From Oryza sativa Japonica Group (lineage: Eukaryota; Streptophyta; Magnoliopsida; Poales; Poaceae), in contig NC_089039.1 in assembly GCF_034140825.1 (NCBI RefSeq), forward strand, positions 4,920,001 to 4,984,000: a stretch of DNA of 64,000 nucleotides. Reading direction: 5' to 3'. The translations under genes and the position numbers were made by a program. Shown in pieces: positions 10,291 through 20,185 of this stretch. Every line of letters starts with the position of its first letter. Position 1 is the first letter of the stretch. Under the pieces are notes generated by a model, which had not been told where the DNA came from, did not search any database, and worked only from the letters and a program-made list of their open reading frames with translations.

Positions 10291-10621
10291 TTATACTACT
10301 TTTTCATTACACGGGGGGATTGCAATGCTATTCCCAATTTCCCAGTCCATTGCCGCGTAGTATAGGTCAAGCCGTCGAGGTCAACACGACCCGTCACTTT
10401 CAGGGGGTGTTCAAAACAATAATAAGTCCCTCTCCCAATCACCCCCTCAGTTGTCCTCATGACGAAAAAAAGAAAAGTTTCTTTGATTGTCCCTTGCGTC
10501 AACATCATGCTTTTGGCCAGCGGCTGCGGCTGCCCCGTACGTGTGTGACACTGTTAGTGTCAGCTGCACCACACAGACAGCCGGATAGGCCAAAAAAAAG
10601 AAAAGTTTATCTTTTTCGTTG

Positions 10622-10750
10622 ACACGTTTCTAAATGGTTAAACGGTATATTTTTTAAAAAATATTTTTATATGATAGTTTCTAAAAATTAAATAAATACA
10701 TTTTTTAAGCTTATAATAATTAATACTTAACTAATTATGCGCTACCGGTT
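10622..10750. repeat. High-copy AT-rich repeat, fragment 1
   Basis: It contains CGTTTCTAAATGGTTAAACGG and AATACTTAACTAATTATGCGC. The same text occurs inverted at 11370-11510, 32290-32400 and 59305-59430, so at least four fragments of one repeat family lie in this window. The superfamily is not determined. Confidence 0.55.
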
Positions 10751-10812
10751 TGTCTCATCTTGCATGATAAATTTAACATTTAATGTCTTAACTTTTGTAA
10801 CACAATAACTTA

Positions 10813-10985
10813 GGTCCTGTTTAGATTACACCTAAAATTTTTCACCATATTACATCAAACGTCTGAACACATGCATGAAGTATTAAATATAGGCTAAAAG
10901 ATAACTAATCGAACAGATTGCGACTAATTTATGAGACAAATTTTTTAAGGCCTCGTTTTATGTGAAACACTAAATCTTTATCTTC
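10813..10985. mobile_element. MITE fragment (GGTCCTGTTTAGATTACACC type)
   Basis: It starts GGTCCTGTTTAGATTACACC and includes ACACATGCATGAAGTATTAA and GATTGCGACTAATTTATGAG. It is related in part to 56166-56460 (shared GACGAATTTATTAAGCC-like text). It is truncated on the right, where a second repeat begins. Confidence 0.45.
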
Positions 10986-11369
10986 AGGAGATTCAAACAC
11001 CACCTAATTATATCTTATAAGATTTGTTCTTTAAAAAGACAATTATCAATGATTTAAAATTTTAGTCCAATTTTATCATAAATGTCGTGTTTACTCCCTC
11101 CGTAAAAAAAAACCAACGGATGTGAAGAATAAATCTGGAATGACTGATTCCTGATGTTACATGGTACTTCCGTCACATAAATTGAAATAAATTTTAGTAC
11201 TTCCGTCACATAAAAACCCAACTTAGGATGTGACCCGTATCGTCAGGAATCAATCAGTCAAGCAGATCTGACGTTATTCTCTTTCGCAAGTCGGTCAAGA
11301 AAGCGCGGCAGACGTCGTTGTTTGGAGGTGGGTGTTGGTAACCATCTCCCCTACACGAAAAATGGAGTG

Positions 11370-11512
11370 GTCCATTAGCGCGTGATTAATTAAATATTAG
11401 CTATTTTTTTTAAAAAAAATAGATTAATATAATTTTTTTAAACAACTTTTGTATAGAAACTTCTTTTAAAAAAATACACCGTTTAATAGTTTAAAAAGCG
11501 TGCGTACGGAAA
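11370..11512. repeat. High-copy AT-rich repeat, fragment 2
   Basis: TCCATTAGCGCGTGATTAAT through AATAGTTTAAAAAGCGTGCG. It is the inverted counterpart of fragment 1 and close to 32290-32400 and 59305-59430. It lies within sequence that is present upstream of gene A but absent upstream of gene B. Confidence 0.55.
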
Positions 11513-11558
11513 AAGAGAGATAAGGGTTAGGAACTTGCTCTTGCAAACACACCTACTA

Positions 11559-12450
11559 GGGGCAACACCAATGTATATAGCAAAAATAGTCCATATAGAT
11601 GGGACCCATATATATGGACTATAACTAATGTTATCTTCACAATGTATATGGATAGCAACTAGTATTAGGAGGAGAGAGGAAATAGAGACAAATAACATAT
11701 TTTATTCTATAGGGGTATAGTTGGCCATGTGGGCCGCCCGGCACGACACGGCCCAGGCCCGGCCGTGCCTGGGCCGAGGCTTGTCGGGCCGGCACGGCCC
11801 GACCGACGCACCGGGCCGTGCCGTGCCAGCCCACGTGCCGCACTCACGGCCCAGGCACGGCCCAACACGCCTCGGGCCGTGCCGGGCCGGCCCGAAGGCA
11901 CGATGGGCCGTCGTGCTTTTCCTCAGAATAAGTCTAAATTTCCTCCCTCCTATTGGGCTGTGACATATGTACAGCTACAAAAAGTCTATTTTACCTCCCT
12001 CTTCTTTGGGCTGGGGTATATAAATAGCTAAAATAAGTCTATTTAAGGTCCCTATTCTTTAGACAGTTACATTTATATGTCTATTTTTAGTCCCCATACT
12101 TTATGTACCGGGCCTGGCCTGCCGGCCCATCGTGCCGGGCCGGCCCGACCGTGCCGGGCCAGCCCAGCGTGCCGGTGGGGAGGCCCAGGCACGGCCCGAC
12201 GGTCGGGCCGGGCCAGCACGGGCCCGACCCAAGTCGGGCCGTGCCGTGCTTGGGCCGGGCCAAAAAGGCGTGCCGTGGGCCGGGCCTTCGGGCCTCGGGC
12301 CTTATGGCCAACTATATATAGGGGCAGCCCATATGTTTATGGGTGACTTTTGCTATTTTCTTGCTATGGACTAGTTCCACATGTGGTTAGGTGGCTGAAT
12401 GGAATATTTTATTGCTTATGAACTAGTTTTAGTCTACATTGTGGATGCCC
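11559..12450. mobile_element. MITE with GGGGCA ends, split by an nDart-like insertion
   Basis: The left end GGGGCAACACCAATGTATAT and, inverted, the right end GGGCATCCACAATGTAGAC form imperfect inverted repeats. Further inside, CTATTTTTGC and GGACTATAACTA-like text pair as well. The element is interrupted at 11716-12316. It lies about 430 bp upstream of gene A, and no equivalent is seen upstream of gene B. Confidence 0.55.
11716..12316. mobile_element. 601-bp hAT element, nDart-like
   Basis: It has perfect 13-bp terminal inverted repeats, TATAGTTGGCCAT, and the 8-bp direct repeat TATAGGGG at 11708-11715 and 12317-12324. The ends are very GC-rich (GGCCCGGCACG motifs in both orientations), with an AT-rich centre. 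The size, 8-bp duplication, GGCC-rich subterminal inverted repeats and the TIR form resemble the rice nDart family (about 0.6 kb). That name is an inference. There is no coding capacity, so it would need an autonomous partner. The frames predicted in it are GC artefacts. Confidence 0.75.
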
Positions 12451-12529
12451 TAGTACATGGAAACTTGACAGAACGAAACAATACAGAGCTTGTGCTTGGC
12501 ATCCTATCCATACAAGCTAGTAAGCCTAT

Positions 12530-12745
12530 GAGCATGTTTGGGGAGGTTTAAATTCTGAGAAGCAGCTGTTTAGTAGACAGCTTCTAAGAATCTGGAAAAG
12601 CTCTGAAACCCAGCTTCTTCAGTTTCTGGCTTCTTAGCTCATTTTTTAGAATCTATAACTACATATTCTCAGAAGCTGTAGACTATTTGAGACAGCTTCT
12701 AGCAGAAGCAGTTTTTGGGAAAAGCTGCACCTCCCAAACAGAGCG
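12530..12745. mobile_element. 216-bp MITE inserted beside the gene A TATA box
   Basis: The ends GAGCATGTTTGGGGAGG and, inverted, CGCTCTGTTTGGGAGG are flanked by TAT on both sides. The gene B promoter at 33460-33480 gives the uninterrupted sequence (GTAAGCCTATATATATATC), which fixes the edges. An inverted relative lies at 51812-52021, sharing AAGCTCTGAAACCCAGCTTCT. The 3-bp duplication suggests a PIF/Harbinger origin. Confidence 0.8.
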
Positions 12746-12757
12746 TATATATATAAA
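12746..12757 (+). promoter_or_regulatory. TATA box of gene A
   Basis: TATATATATAAA lies 127 bp before the ATG and directly abuts the right end of the 12530-12745 MITE. The matching position in gene B is 33471-33480. Downstream leader sequence (CTCTGATCAGCTAAT through GATCAAATTAATGGAC) is shared by both genes. Confidence 0.65.
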
Positions 12758-12883
12758 CTCTGATCAGCTAATCGAGTCATTCATCCAGAGCAAACCGTTC
12801 ACCAACACGAAGCCGGAGCTCAGCTGGTGCTCGATCCAAGGCCAAGGAATATTAATTACCAGCTCACTGAGTAGATCAAATTA

Positions 12884-13369
12884 ATGGACAGTGCCAAGGA
12901 GGAGATGCGCCGCCGTGCCGCCACCACCGCCGGCTCGCCGGACGCCGGCGAAGCCGACTCCATAGCCGTCCACCTGCAGGGGTGGTGCAGGGCGTGCCTG
13001 CACCTCGCCGCGCTCACCTTCCTCGCCTGCGCCTTCGTCCAGACGACGCGCCCAGCGCTGTCTGACCCGTGGGACCTCGCGTTCGTCGTCGCCGCCTACG
13101 CCAACCTCGCCGCGCTCTTCGTCGTCCTCCGCCGCGTCAAGCAGCTCACGCCGATGTCGCCGGCGAAGGAGCGCAGGCGGCTGCTGCGACAAGCCTGGGA
13201 GCTGTTGACTGCCCTCAGCTGCGCGTTTGCGTACCGCGTAGAGCAGACCATGCCAGCCGCCATGGCCGTGTTCGTCTGGGCCATGACGGCCTCCGTCGTC
13301 GTCGGTGGGGTCTACTTCCTGGTTCTCAACGATGGCCGTGGATCAGGGGATTGCGACCGTGAGTATTAA
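12884..13369 (+). CDS. Small four-TM membrane protein, paralogue A
   Basis: A single-exon 161-aa protein beginning MDSAKEEMRRR. Hydrophobic segments lie at about residues 33-50, 64-86, 105-122 and 126-147, so four membrane helices are likely. The central motif DPWDLAFVVAAYANLAALF is the family signature shared with gene C (25836) and gene B (33605). I know grass proteins of this type only as uncharacterised (possibly the DUF6490 family; unverified), so no function is assigned. The ATG matches the B start exactly. The C-terminus stops about 15 residues earlier than in B and the tail sequence differs, although B-like text resumes after the stop (AGTGGTCTAGGACGAACC). The promoter contains several TE insertions, including a MITE touching the TATA box. 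This is probably expressed, but the altered promoter and tail leave that open. Confidence 0.75.
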   Translation: MDSAKEEMRRRAATTAGSPDAGEADSIAVHLQGWCRACLHLAALTFLACAFVQTTRPALSDPWDLAFVVAAYANLAALFVVLRRVKQLTPMSPAKERRRLLRQAWELLTALSCAFAYRVEQTMPAAMAVFVWAMTASVVVGGVYFLVLNDGRGSGDCDREY

Positions 13370-13479
13370 TCCTCCTTTCACAAACTTACTGCACACCAAG
13401 TGGTCTAGGACGAACCGTATGTGTATCCTCCTATTTGATTTAATCTATGATATCTTTTTCGAGATAGAGCTCTTTAAAA

Positions 13480-15119
13480 GTTTATATATTACATTTCTTT
13501 TGGTAAGGGGATGATATAATTTATCAACCCAAATATCATGGTGGTTCAGGGGTTCATAATTTAGAAATACAAAATAAGTGTCTTTTGAACAAATAGTTAT
13601 TTAAGCAGAAAGTATTTTCTACACCTAGATGCCATGGCACCTAGGAATATGCATGTAATTTAAATAGTTATATAAAAAATTCATAAAATTTAATAAGATA
13701 GTCCATGATAAGATAAGGCACTATGCAAACATGCAAGTCTAAATTTGATCGATATATGAAGAAACAAAAATAACAAATTTTATCTGCACTGTACGGGTAC
13801 TATTGACTGTCTGATTTTATTATTTTTGTTTCTCTAGTTGTAGATCAAATTTAGTCCTGCATGTTTGTGTATAGACTTGTATAATCACAAACGATGTTAC
13901 TAAATTTTTTCAATTTTTTCTATAACTATTTGAGTCGTATGCAAATGATAGGTGCCATGTCACCTAGGTGTAGAAAATCATTGTCCATTATTTAAGTTGA
14001 TAAATGAGGAATGTGTTTGGCAGAATTTATTAAAGAGAAAATATCTTTACAATCAGTCTATAACCCAAGTGGATAAAAAACAAGGTGATTACCATTTTTG
14101 GTCCGGTCTCATGAAAGTTAAAAGTATTTTCCTAAATATGGGTTTTTGATTGTTAATAATGGGGAACAAACGAGATTTTGGGAGGATAAGTGGCTAGGAA
14201 ACCTAGCTTTTAAAGATAAATTTCTATATTTATATTCTATGGTCCGAAGGAAAAGTTCTTTTATTGCTAATGTCATGGGATCTGTTTCGCTTAATGTTTA
14301 TTTTAGAAGAGCTTTAGTGGGTCCGAATCTTATCTATTGGCATGAGATGTGCGCTTCTACTGTACATATTCCGTTGAATCATTCTCCTTATTGTTTTAGA
14401 TGGAATTACCATAAGAATGGTCGTAAGGTCAATGTATTTAGCCCTAATTAATAATGGCTATATTGAGAGAAATAAGATTATTTGTAAGCTTAAGATGACG
14501 CTTAAGATTAAGATCATTATGTGGTACTTGCTTAAAGGGGTTATGTTAACCAAAGACAATTTGGCAAGATGAAATTGGAACGAAAGCTTAAGATGTTGTT
14601 TCTGCATGAAAAATAAGACTATACAACATCTTTTTATGGATTGTAATTTTGCAAAAATTGCTTGGAGAGTACAGTTGGCTTTTGGGGTATATAAGAAGAA
14701 GTGCAAAACTAATTCTTGTAGAGCATCTGCTATATGCTGGGCTTTGTGGTTGAATAAGAATGATATGGTTTTTGACAAATCATCATCTATCTCATATATG
14801 CAGGATTTTTAGGACAACATATTGGCTCCGGTCTTGGGCACAACTATAAAGGTGTGATGATGATGGAGAGCTTCTGAAGGTTGCATGTCACAAGCTTAAG
14901 ATGACGTTTATGCAACTTTTTGCAAATTATGGATGAAGATTCACAAATAGACTTGAATAATTGTGTTCTCATTATCTTAGTTTGGTCAATTTTTTATGCT
15001 TGGGTGTGTTTAATTTTATTTGAACTACACGTTTTATTGAGGGCTAGATTGTAATAATTGGATGTAGCTCTGTTGAGCAAAGGCCGGGATATATCTATTT
15101 CATTATTAAAAAAAATAAA
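13480..15119 (+). mobile_element. LINE 3' fragment (non-LTR retrotransposon)
   Basis: The conceptual text PKYHGGSGVHNLEIQNKCLLN (13523 on), LFKLINEECVWQNLLKRKYL, FWEDKWLGN and the late HLFMDCNFAKIAW motif form the C-terminal part of a plant L1-type reverse-transcriptase ORF, including the zf-RVT region. The 3' end carries AAGGCCGGGATATATC and an A-rich tail near 15103-15119, as in plant LINEs. It is 5'-truncated, with stops and frame changes, so it is dead. A MITE splits it at 13606-13987. It inserted just downstream of gene A. Confidence 0.85.
13606..13987. mobile_element. 382-bp MULE-type MITE inside the LINE
   Basis: The 9-bp direct repeat TTATTTAAG flanks it (13597-13605 and 13988-13996), and the inverted repeat ATTTTCTACACCTAG lies near both ends. 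Removing it with one copy of the duplication rejoins the LINE frame as LFKLINEE, which confirms the edges. A 9-bp duplication is the Mutator-like size. There is no coding capacity. Confidence 0.85.
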
Positions 15120-16020
15120 AACTATCACAAGTTTTTTTTTATAAAACTTTCTGATATAACTATAGTGTAATGGAGTGCATGTACACTGTAACTCGTATGT
15201 AATTTATATGTAGCTGAAATAAAACTATTAAAAATTTGTAGGTTTGATGGTAGCATAGATCGTCAACAAACTCAAGGGCGGTGAGGTTGAATCACATCAG
15301 CTGCACTTGCCAATTTATTTTTCCTCATACTTGCTAGCATGAATCTTAGCGTATATCTAACGGTCCAAAAATCAAAAGTTCCCCCTACAAAACCGTCGAT
15401 AGTAATCTAGCAATTCCGTCGATTTAAGTGGTTATTAAAAATACAATTAGGCGAAAGTATTTCGAGAAAACGTACTTTAAAAAATATTGAACAAATAATC
15501 CGATGATAATCTAAAAAGGAACTGGGTCATATGGTGGTACCCCGTATTGTTCTAGCATAGTCAGGGAGGGACGGAGGCAGTTCTATGATAGTTAGGCTTG
15601 AGTTTTAGACTTGTCTCTAAAGTTATAGTTAAATTATCTTAAATCACCATATAATTTTAAGAAAAAAAACAACTTATTATATAAGCTGCTCTACTCTTTG
15701 ATGAATTCTGACTCCCCGATTTTGTCTATTTGATGAGCGTGGTTGATGGATGGGTTATTTGGTTTGCCATATTAATTTCTTGATCAGTATGTGATGCTGG
15801 TACGAATAAATAATGTTTGGTTGGTTTCAGAGATATTCGATTAGGTTACATTTTTCTTTGGTTGTGAGAATATATCCCTACATACATGCAAATTCGAAGT
15901 ACATAACTTATGAAATTCGTTAAAAAATGCTTGTACATATAATTGTATTTTTAGAGATGATTTGATTTTTTCTAGCTAAAAAATGCTTGTACATATAATT
16001 GTCACTTTGATTATTACTAC
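15120..16020. other. AT-rich spacer, no gene seen
   Basis: No open frame or repeat edges of note were recognised between the LINE tail and the weak open frame at 16.2 kb. Confidence 0.5.
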
Positions 16021-16227
16021 AGCGGTGAGAAAAACTTTTTTTTTAAAAAAAAAAGGTCGCTGCCACCAAGTCGGATAATGCTACATCGAATGAACGAATC
16101 GCTTGGTCCGTTGAACAGATCGTAGAGAAAGACGAAAAAAAAAAGAATCAAAGAAAGAAAGAACAAATGAAAGTGAACAAAAAAAAAAACAAATCGTTTG
16201 TAATAGTAGTAATATCGCAGTTCAGCT

Positions 16228-16659
16228 ATGGCTTCCATGTTTTGTTTTTTTTGGAATAATATGGCTTCCATCTCCTCAGTGAGAGACATGGGAGGGAGAC
16301 GATCGAACCGCACCGGCTCTCGCCGTACGTCGACGTCCACACCGTACATACGTGGAGGACACCGCCGATCGCCGGCCACCGCTCGTGATCGAAACACCGG
16401 CACCTGTCAGATCGACGGAGGAGAAATCTTGGGTGGAGCTAGCAGTTGCCGATCGAGAGACAAAAGTGTGGATGGGCTTGCTTACCTATTATCTTACCGG
16501 CGGTTAATTTCTCATCTTTGGAGCAACGCCGGTCGCCGGCGGCGACTAGCTACTCTAGCAGTCGTCGCGCTTCTTCGTTCTCTGGCCGTGCCAGAGTGGG
16601 GCGCTCGCATCGCAGCTGGCGCGTTCCATACGGCGAAGCTGGAAGGAGCCCCAGTGTGA
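16228..16659 (+). CDS. Uncertain 143-aa open frame
   Basis: A GC-rich frame, MASMFCFFWNNMASISS onward, rich in arginine and serine and without any recognised domain. The ATG may instead be the internal MGGRRSNRTG. It could be the first exon of an unannotated gene, a promoter-proximal GC island, or chance. An 18-bp perfect palindrome CGCGCTGCGCGCAGCGCG lies downstream (about 16756-16773). I do not assign a function. Confidence 0.15.
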   Translation: MASMFCFFWNNMASISSVRDMGGRRSNRTGSRRTSTSTPYIRGGHRRSPATARDRNTGTCQIDGGEILGGASSCRSRDKSVDGLAYLLSYRRLISHLWSNAGRRRRLATLAVVALLRSLAVPEWGARIAAGAFHTAKLEGAPV

Positions 16660-17035
16660 CTGTGGCGAAGCTGGACGACGGTCACGAGCCTTAGGACGTG
16701 TTTGGAAGCTCGGATAGCCCAATCCCATCCAGCAGCCAAACACATCCTTAATAAGCGCGCTGCGCGCAGCGCGAAACTTCCTGGAGCATTTCCATCAAAA
16801 CGCGGTTTCTTCTGTGAATGCACAAGTGGCAGTATAGTACTAACGAGACTCAGACTGTGCTGATAGCAGTTTGTGTCCTTCTTCTTCTTCTTCTCTCTCT
16901 TTTTTTTTATAACTCTGTGCTAAGGGTTCAAACTTCAACGATGGTTTTCCACGTATGCCAAAGTACTAAAAATTGTTTTTTATAAAAAAAGCTGTCGCAA
17001 TCTAGAAATTATTTTTTAAAAAAACTTTCAAAGTA

Positions 17036-17274
17036 CTCCATCCGCCTTTTAAGAAAAATACGCTTTCAGTTTTTATTTGTAACTTTTTATCATTCATCTT
17101 ATTAAAAAAATATGAAATTGTTATTTATTTTGTTTGTGATTTACTTTATTATCAAAAAAAAATATTTTAAGTATGATTGATCTTTTTATATTTGTACTAA
17201 TTTTTTAAATAAAACGAATGGTCAAATGTTAGAATAAAAAAGTTAAAGCGACCACTAATTTAGAACGGTGGTAG
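17036..17274. mobile_element. Stowaway-like MITE
   Basis: TA flanks both ends (17034-17035 and 17275-17276). The left end CTCCATCCGCC and, inverted, the right end CTACCACCG resemble Stowaway termini. The interior matches the Stowaway at 32650-32870 (TGAAATTGTTATTTATTTTG and related text). It abuts the MULE that follows. Confidence 0.75.
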
Positions 17275-18161
17275 TATACAAGCATCCGAAAACACAAATT
17301 TGACAATTTGGCCATTTTTGAAAACTATTTGCAAATTTGGTCCCTGACAAAAACTATCACCAGATCTGGACCCCGACCTCAGCGCCAGGGTCGATGGCGC
17401 TGAGGTTGAACACCTTAGTGCCGACCGCATCGGCGTTGAGTACGTGACGGCCCTAAGACGAGGATGGACGGAACGGCGCAATGTCAGCGCCGACCGCCTT
17501 GGCGCTGTGTTTCGGGACCTCAGCGCCATCGGGTCTGGCGTTGAGGTCCTACATCCCTTGGCCGAGCCGCGCCCAGCAGCCCGGCCCTTCTTTCTTCCTC
17601 CTCAGTGGCTCTCGGCTGAGGCGCGGCGGCACCGAACCATCTCTTTCCTCCCCTCCAAAAAATCGAAAAAATCTCCACTAAATCGTCACATTTTGGAGGG
17701 GAAATTGTTGGAGGACATAGTGGCAAGGTATTCTCCTCCGAATCCTCTCGTCATTTCGCAATTTTTTTGCTTGGATTTGCTCATTTGATGGATGAACCCT
17801 AGAATCGTGATTTGGGGTTATTTTCCCTAATTAGTTGGTTCTCTACTCTGTGGTTGTAGTTGTTGTTGGTGATGCAATGGTTAGATGCTCATAGAACCCT
17901 AATCTTTAGTGGAGATTTTTGGCACTTAGGGAAGAACCCTAATTTTTCCCCCAAATTAGTGAAGAACACTTCTTTTTTTTTAATTTTCATCACAATGCGA
18001 GAGTTCAAATTTAGGATGGATCGTTACAAATGGAAGATTGTGTATGTTTAGATATTTATGGACAATTTCGTTGGGGGACATAGTTGTAGGTTAGATTTTT
18101 TTTATTGCAAATTCAAGTTTTTAAAAAATGCAATATGCTAATATGTCGGTTAATGTTGTAG

Positions 18162-19889
18162 ATGGATAGATTAGTACGATTGCACTATGGTGGTTCGGTG
18201 GTAGAGCAAAGTAACAGTGGTAGCAACTTCGAGGGGATGAGTGTTAAGCAACTTATATTTGGTGGAAAACCTAGTTTTGAGGAGTTAGTTTGTCGTACAA
18301 AGGATGTGCTGGGGTGGAGCAATCAGTCTATAGCTATACAAGGTAGATATGATGTTGGAGCAGGACCCATTTCACACAAGTACATGCTAGATTTGAATGG
18401 GGAGTTGGAGTGGAACACATATGTGGATATAGTGTTGGGCTCCCAATTCAAGTCGCTTGAGGTGGTTGCTTCGAAGCTTGATCGTACTAACTGCAGAGAT
18501 GATTCTTTTGACCTCGATCGCACACTGTTTTATGATGAACCAAACTATGAAGCATTTGATGATGAAGGAGCTATGAAAAGTCAGTCGGTTAAGTCTTTGA
18601 CAGTTGAGGAAGTCATAGAATCTCAAGGGATGGGGGTTGATGTTAATATGCAAAAGAAGGAAGCAGTTGATGCGAATGAGGGAAGGAGTCAGGAATCTGA
18701 AAGGGTGGAGATAAATGTGGAGTTGCAGAAGGAGGAAGCAGTTGAGGCTAATAAGGCAAGCAGGCTTGAATCAGAAGGGGTGGAGGTAAATGTGGAATTG
18801 CAGAAGGAGGAAGCAACAGAGGTGAATGAGGCAAGGAGTCAGGCAGTTCCGATAGTTGGAAATCATGTTGATGATGATAATGAAGTGGCAGATGGATCAA
18901 TGGGGGGAGGTGGAGAAGAGCATACAACGGATGCTCAATTAGCATCCTTGGTGCGGTTCTGTTTTCGAGACAAAATATATACTCGGAGGGAGTGTGAGGA
19001 GACTTTGTTGATGAATGGATTGAGTATTGATTTGTTGCACCAACATTCAGAGGAGTATGATGACACACATGAGGAGGAGGGATATGAGGTTGAGTATGCC
19101 GTAGACTCAGATGACGATCGTCCAGTAGCCAAGATGTCTCAGGAAGAAAGGGAGGTGTTTGAGAAATTAGTTGGATGCAATCCAGAGGTTGTTTGGTTCG
19201 AGGATGTTAGCAATTCTGAGCTAGCAGTTGTTGATGGAGGAGTAACATACAATGGCATCATCGATGCAATGGATGAGGAGCCAAAGAAGGGTTTGGAATT
19301 TAAATCTCTTGAGCTATTACAGATATGGCTGCAGAGTTACTTGATCAGTGTGCATCGTCCATTCCATGTGAAGCACTCCAACGCTTCTAAAAAGTATACG
19401 GTGGCCTGCATCGAAGAATCATGCGAATGGCAGGTTCGTGCAAGGAAGACTAAGGATGGGAGGTGGAGAGTTACCGGTGTAGGCAAAGAGCACACATGTT
19501 GTAGTGCTGAGGCTTCGGGCAAGCACTTGCAACTAACTTCTAAGTTCATCTGTAATAGGTTGCAACCATTTTTCCGAGCTGAGCCGACATTGATTCCTGC
19601 TGCTATAGTTGAGGCTGTGGAGGCCATATGGCACTATCGTCCTTCGTACAGTAAAGCTTGGTGTGCAAAGCAGGTGGCCATGAAGAACATATGGGGAGAT
19701 TGGGATGAGGCATATGTTCGGCTCCCAACGCCAATTGTTCTGGCACTGAGATTGTATAGGTCAGCGCCAGAACAATTGGCGCTGAGGTGCACAACATCAG
19801 CGCCAATCCATTTGGCGCTGAGATGCAGCCCACCTAGCGACTCAGCATCCCTCGGGTGGCAATCTCAGCGCCAAATCGGCTGGCGCTGA
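18162..19889 (+). CDS. MULE transposase N-terminal part (no catalytic domain)
   Basis: The 575-aa frame begins MDRLVRLHYGGSVVEQS, a PB1-like N-terminal region of plant MULE proteins. An acidic linker follows with three imperfect repeats of about 25 residues (VEVNVELQKEEATEVNEAR type, residues 160-230). Then comes the MuDR/FAR1-type DNA-binding domain, about residues 360-450, with the zinc ligands in CIEESCEW and KEHTC. After SYSKAWCAKQVAMKNIWGDW (about residues 497-516), where the DDE catalytic domain should follow, the frame enters TIR-like repeats encoding LALR..SAP. The protein could bind element ends but not cut them. The ATG lies directly after a likely 3' splice site (TTGTAG). Confidence 0.75.
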   Translation: MDRLVRLHYGGSVVEQSNSGSNFEGMSVKQLIFGGKPSFEELVCRTKDVLGWSNQSIAIQGRYDVGAGPISHKYMLDLNGELEWNTYVDIVLGSQFKSLEVVASKLDRTNCRDDSFDLDRTLFYDEPNYEAFDDEGAMKSQSVKSLTVEEVIESQGMGVDVNMQKKEAVDANEGRSQESERVEINVELQKEEAVEANKASRLESEGVEVNVELQKEEATEVNEARSQAVPIVGNHVDDDNEVADGSMGGGGEEHTTDAQLASLVRFCFRDKIYTRRECEETLLMNGLSIDLLHQHSEEYDDTHEEEGYEVEYAVDSDDDRPVAKMSQEEREVFEKLVGCNPEVVWFEDVSNSELAVVDGGVTYNGIIDAMDEEPKKGLEFKSLELLQIWLQSYLISVHRPFHVKHSNASKKYTVACIEESCEWQVRARKTKDGRWRVTGVGKEHTCCSAEASGKHLQLTSKFICNRLQPFFRAEPTLIPAAIVEAVEAIWHYRPSYSKAWCAKQVAMKNIWGDWDEAYVRLPTPIVLALRLYRSAPEQLALRCTTSAPIHLALRCSPPSDSASLGWQSQRQIGWR

Positions 19890-20085
19890 GATGGCCGACC
19901 TCAGCGCCGGTTCTTTGGCGCTGAGATGCGGCTCAGCATCCCTCGGGTGGCAATCTCAGCGCCGATTTGTTGTCGCCGGTTGTTGTCGGCTCAGCATCCC
20001 CCCCCCCCCCCCGCGCCAAACGTCAGCAGATGGCCGTACACCGAAGGAAACGGCCGTCACGTACTCAGCGCCGATGCGGTCGGTG
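19735..20085. repeat. Palindromic CTCAGCGCC / GGCGCTGAG array
   Basis: About ten occurrences of CAGCGCC and its complement GGCGCTGAG alternate with 8-40 bp spacers. They include tandem copies with CTCAGCATCCCTCGGGTGGC at about 19840 and 19930. Similar motifs occur at the left end (17381-17545). They are subterminal repeats of the MULE and can fold into strong hairpins. A run of C residues lies at about 19999-20012. Confidence 0.7.
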
Positions 20086-20185
20086 CTGAGGTTGAAGTCG
20101 GGGTCCAGATCTGGTGATAGTTTTTGCCAGGGACCAAATTTACAAATAGTTTTCAAAAAGGACCAAATTGTCAAATTTTTGGTAT

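Larger units (their letters stand above)
17291..20185 (+). mobile_element. MULE deletion derivative with long TIRs
   Basis: The terminal inverted repeats are about 85-95 bp: 17296-17380 against the reverse complement of 20092-20179, including AACTATTTGCAAATTTGGTCCC and ACTATCACCAGATCTGGACC. Inside, a 5' leader exon ends near 17726 and a transposase-derived frame starts right after an AG acceptor at 18161. The frame breaks off into subterminal repeats before the catalytic domain. A target duplication could not be fixed. The element is non-autonomous now. Confidence 0.85.

Noticed and set aside
11721-12374. Overlapping GC-rich open frames near 12 kb
   Set aside because: They are all within the hAT-type element and come from CGGGCC-rich inverted repeats.
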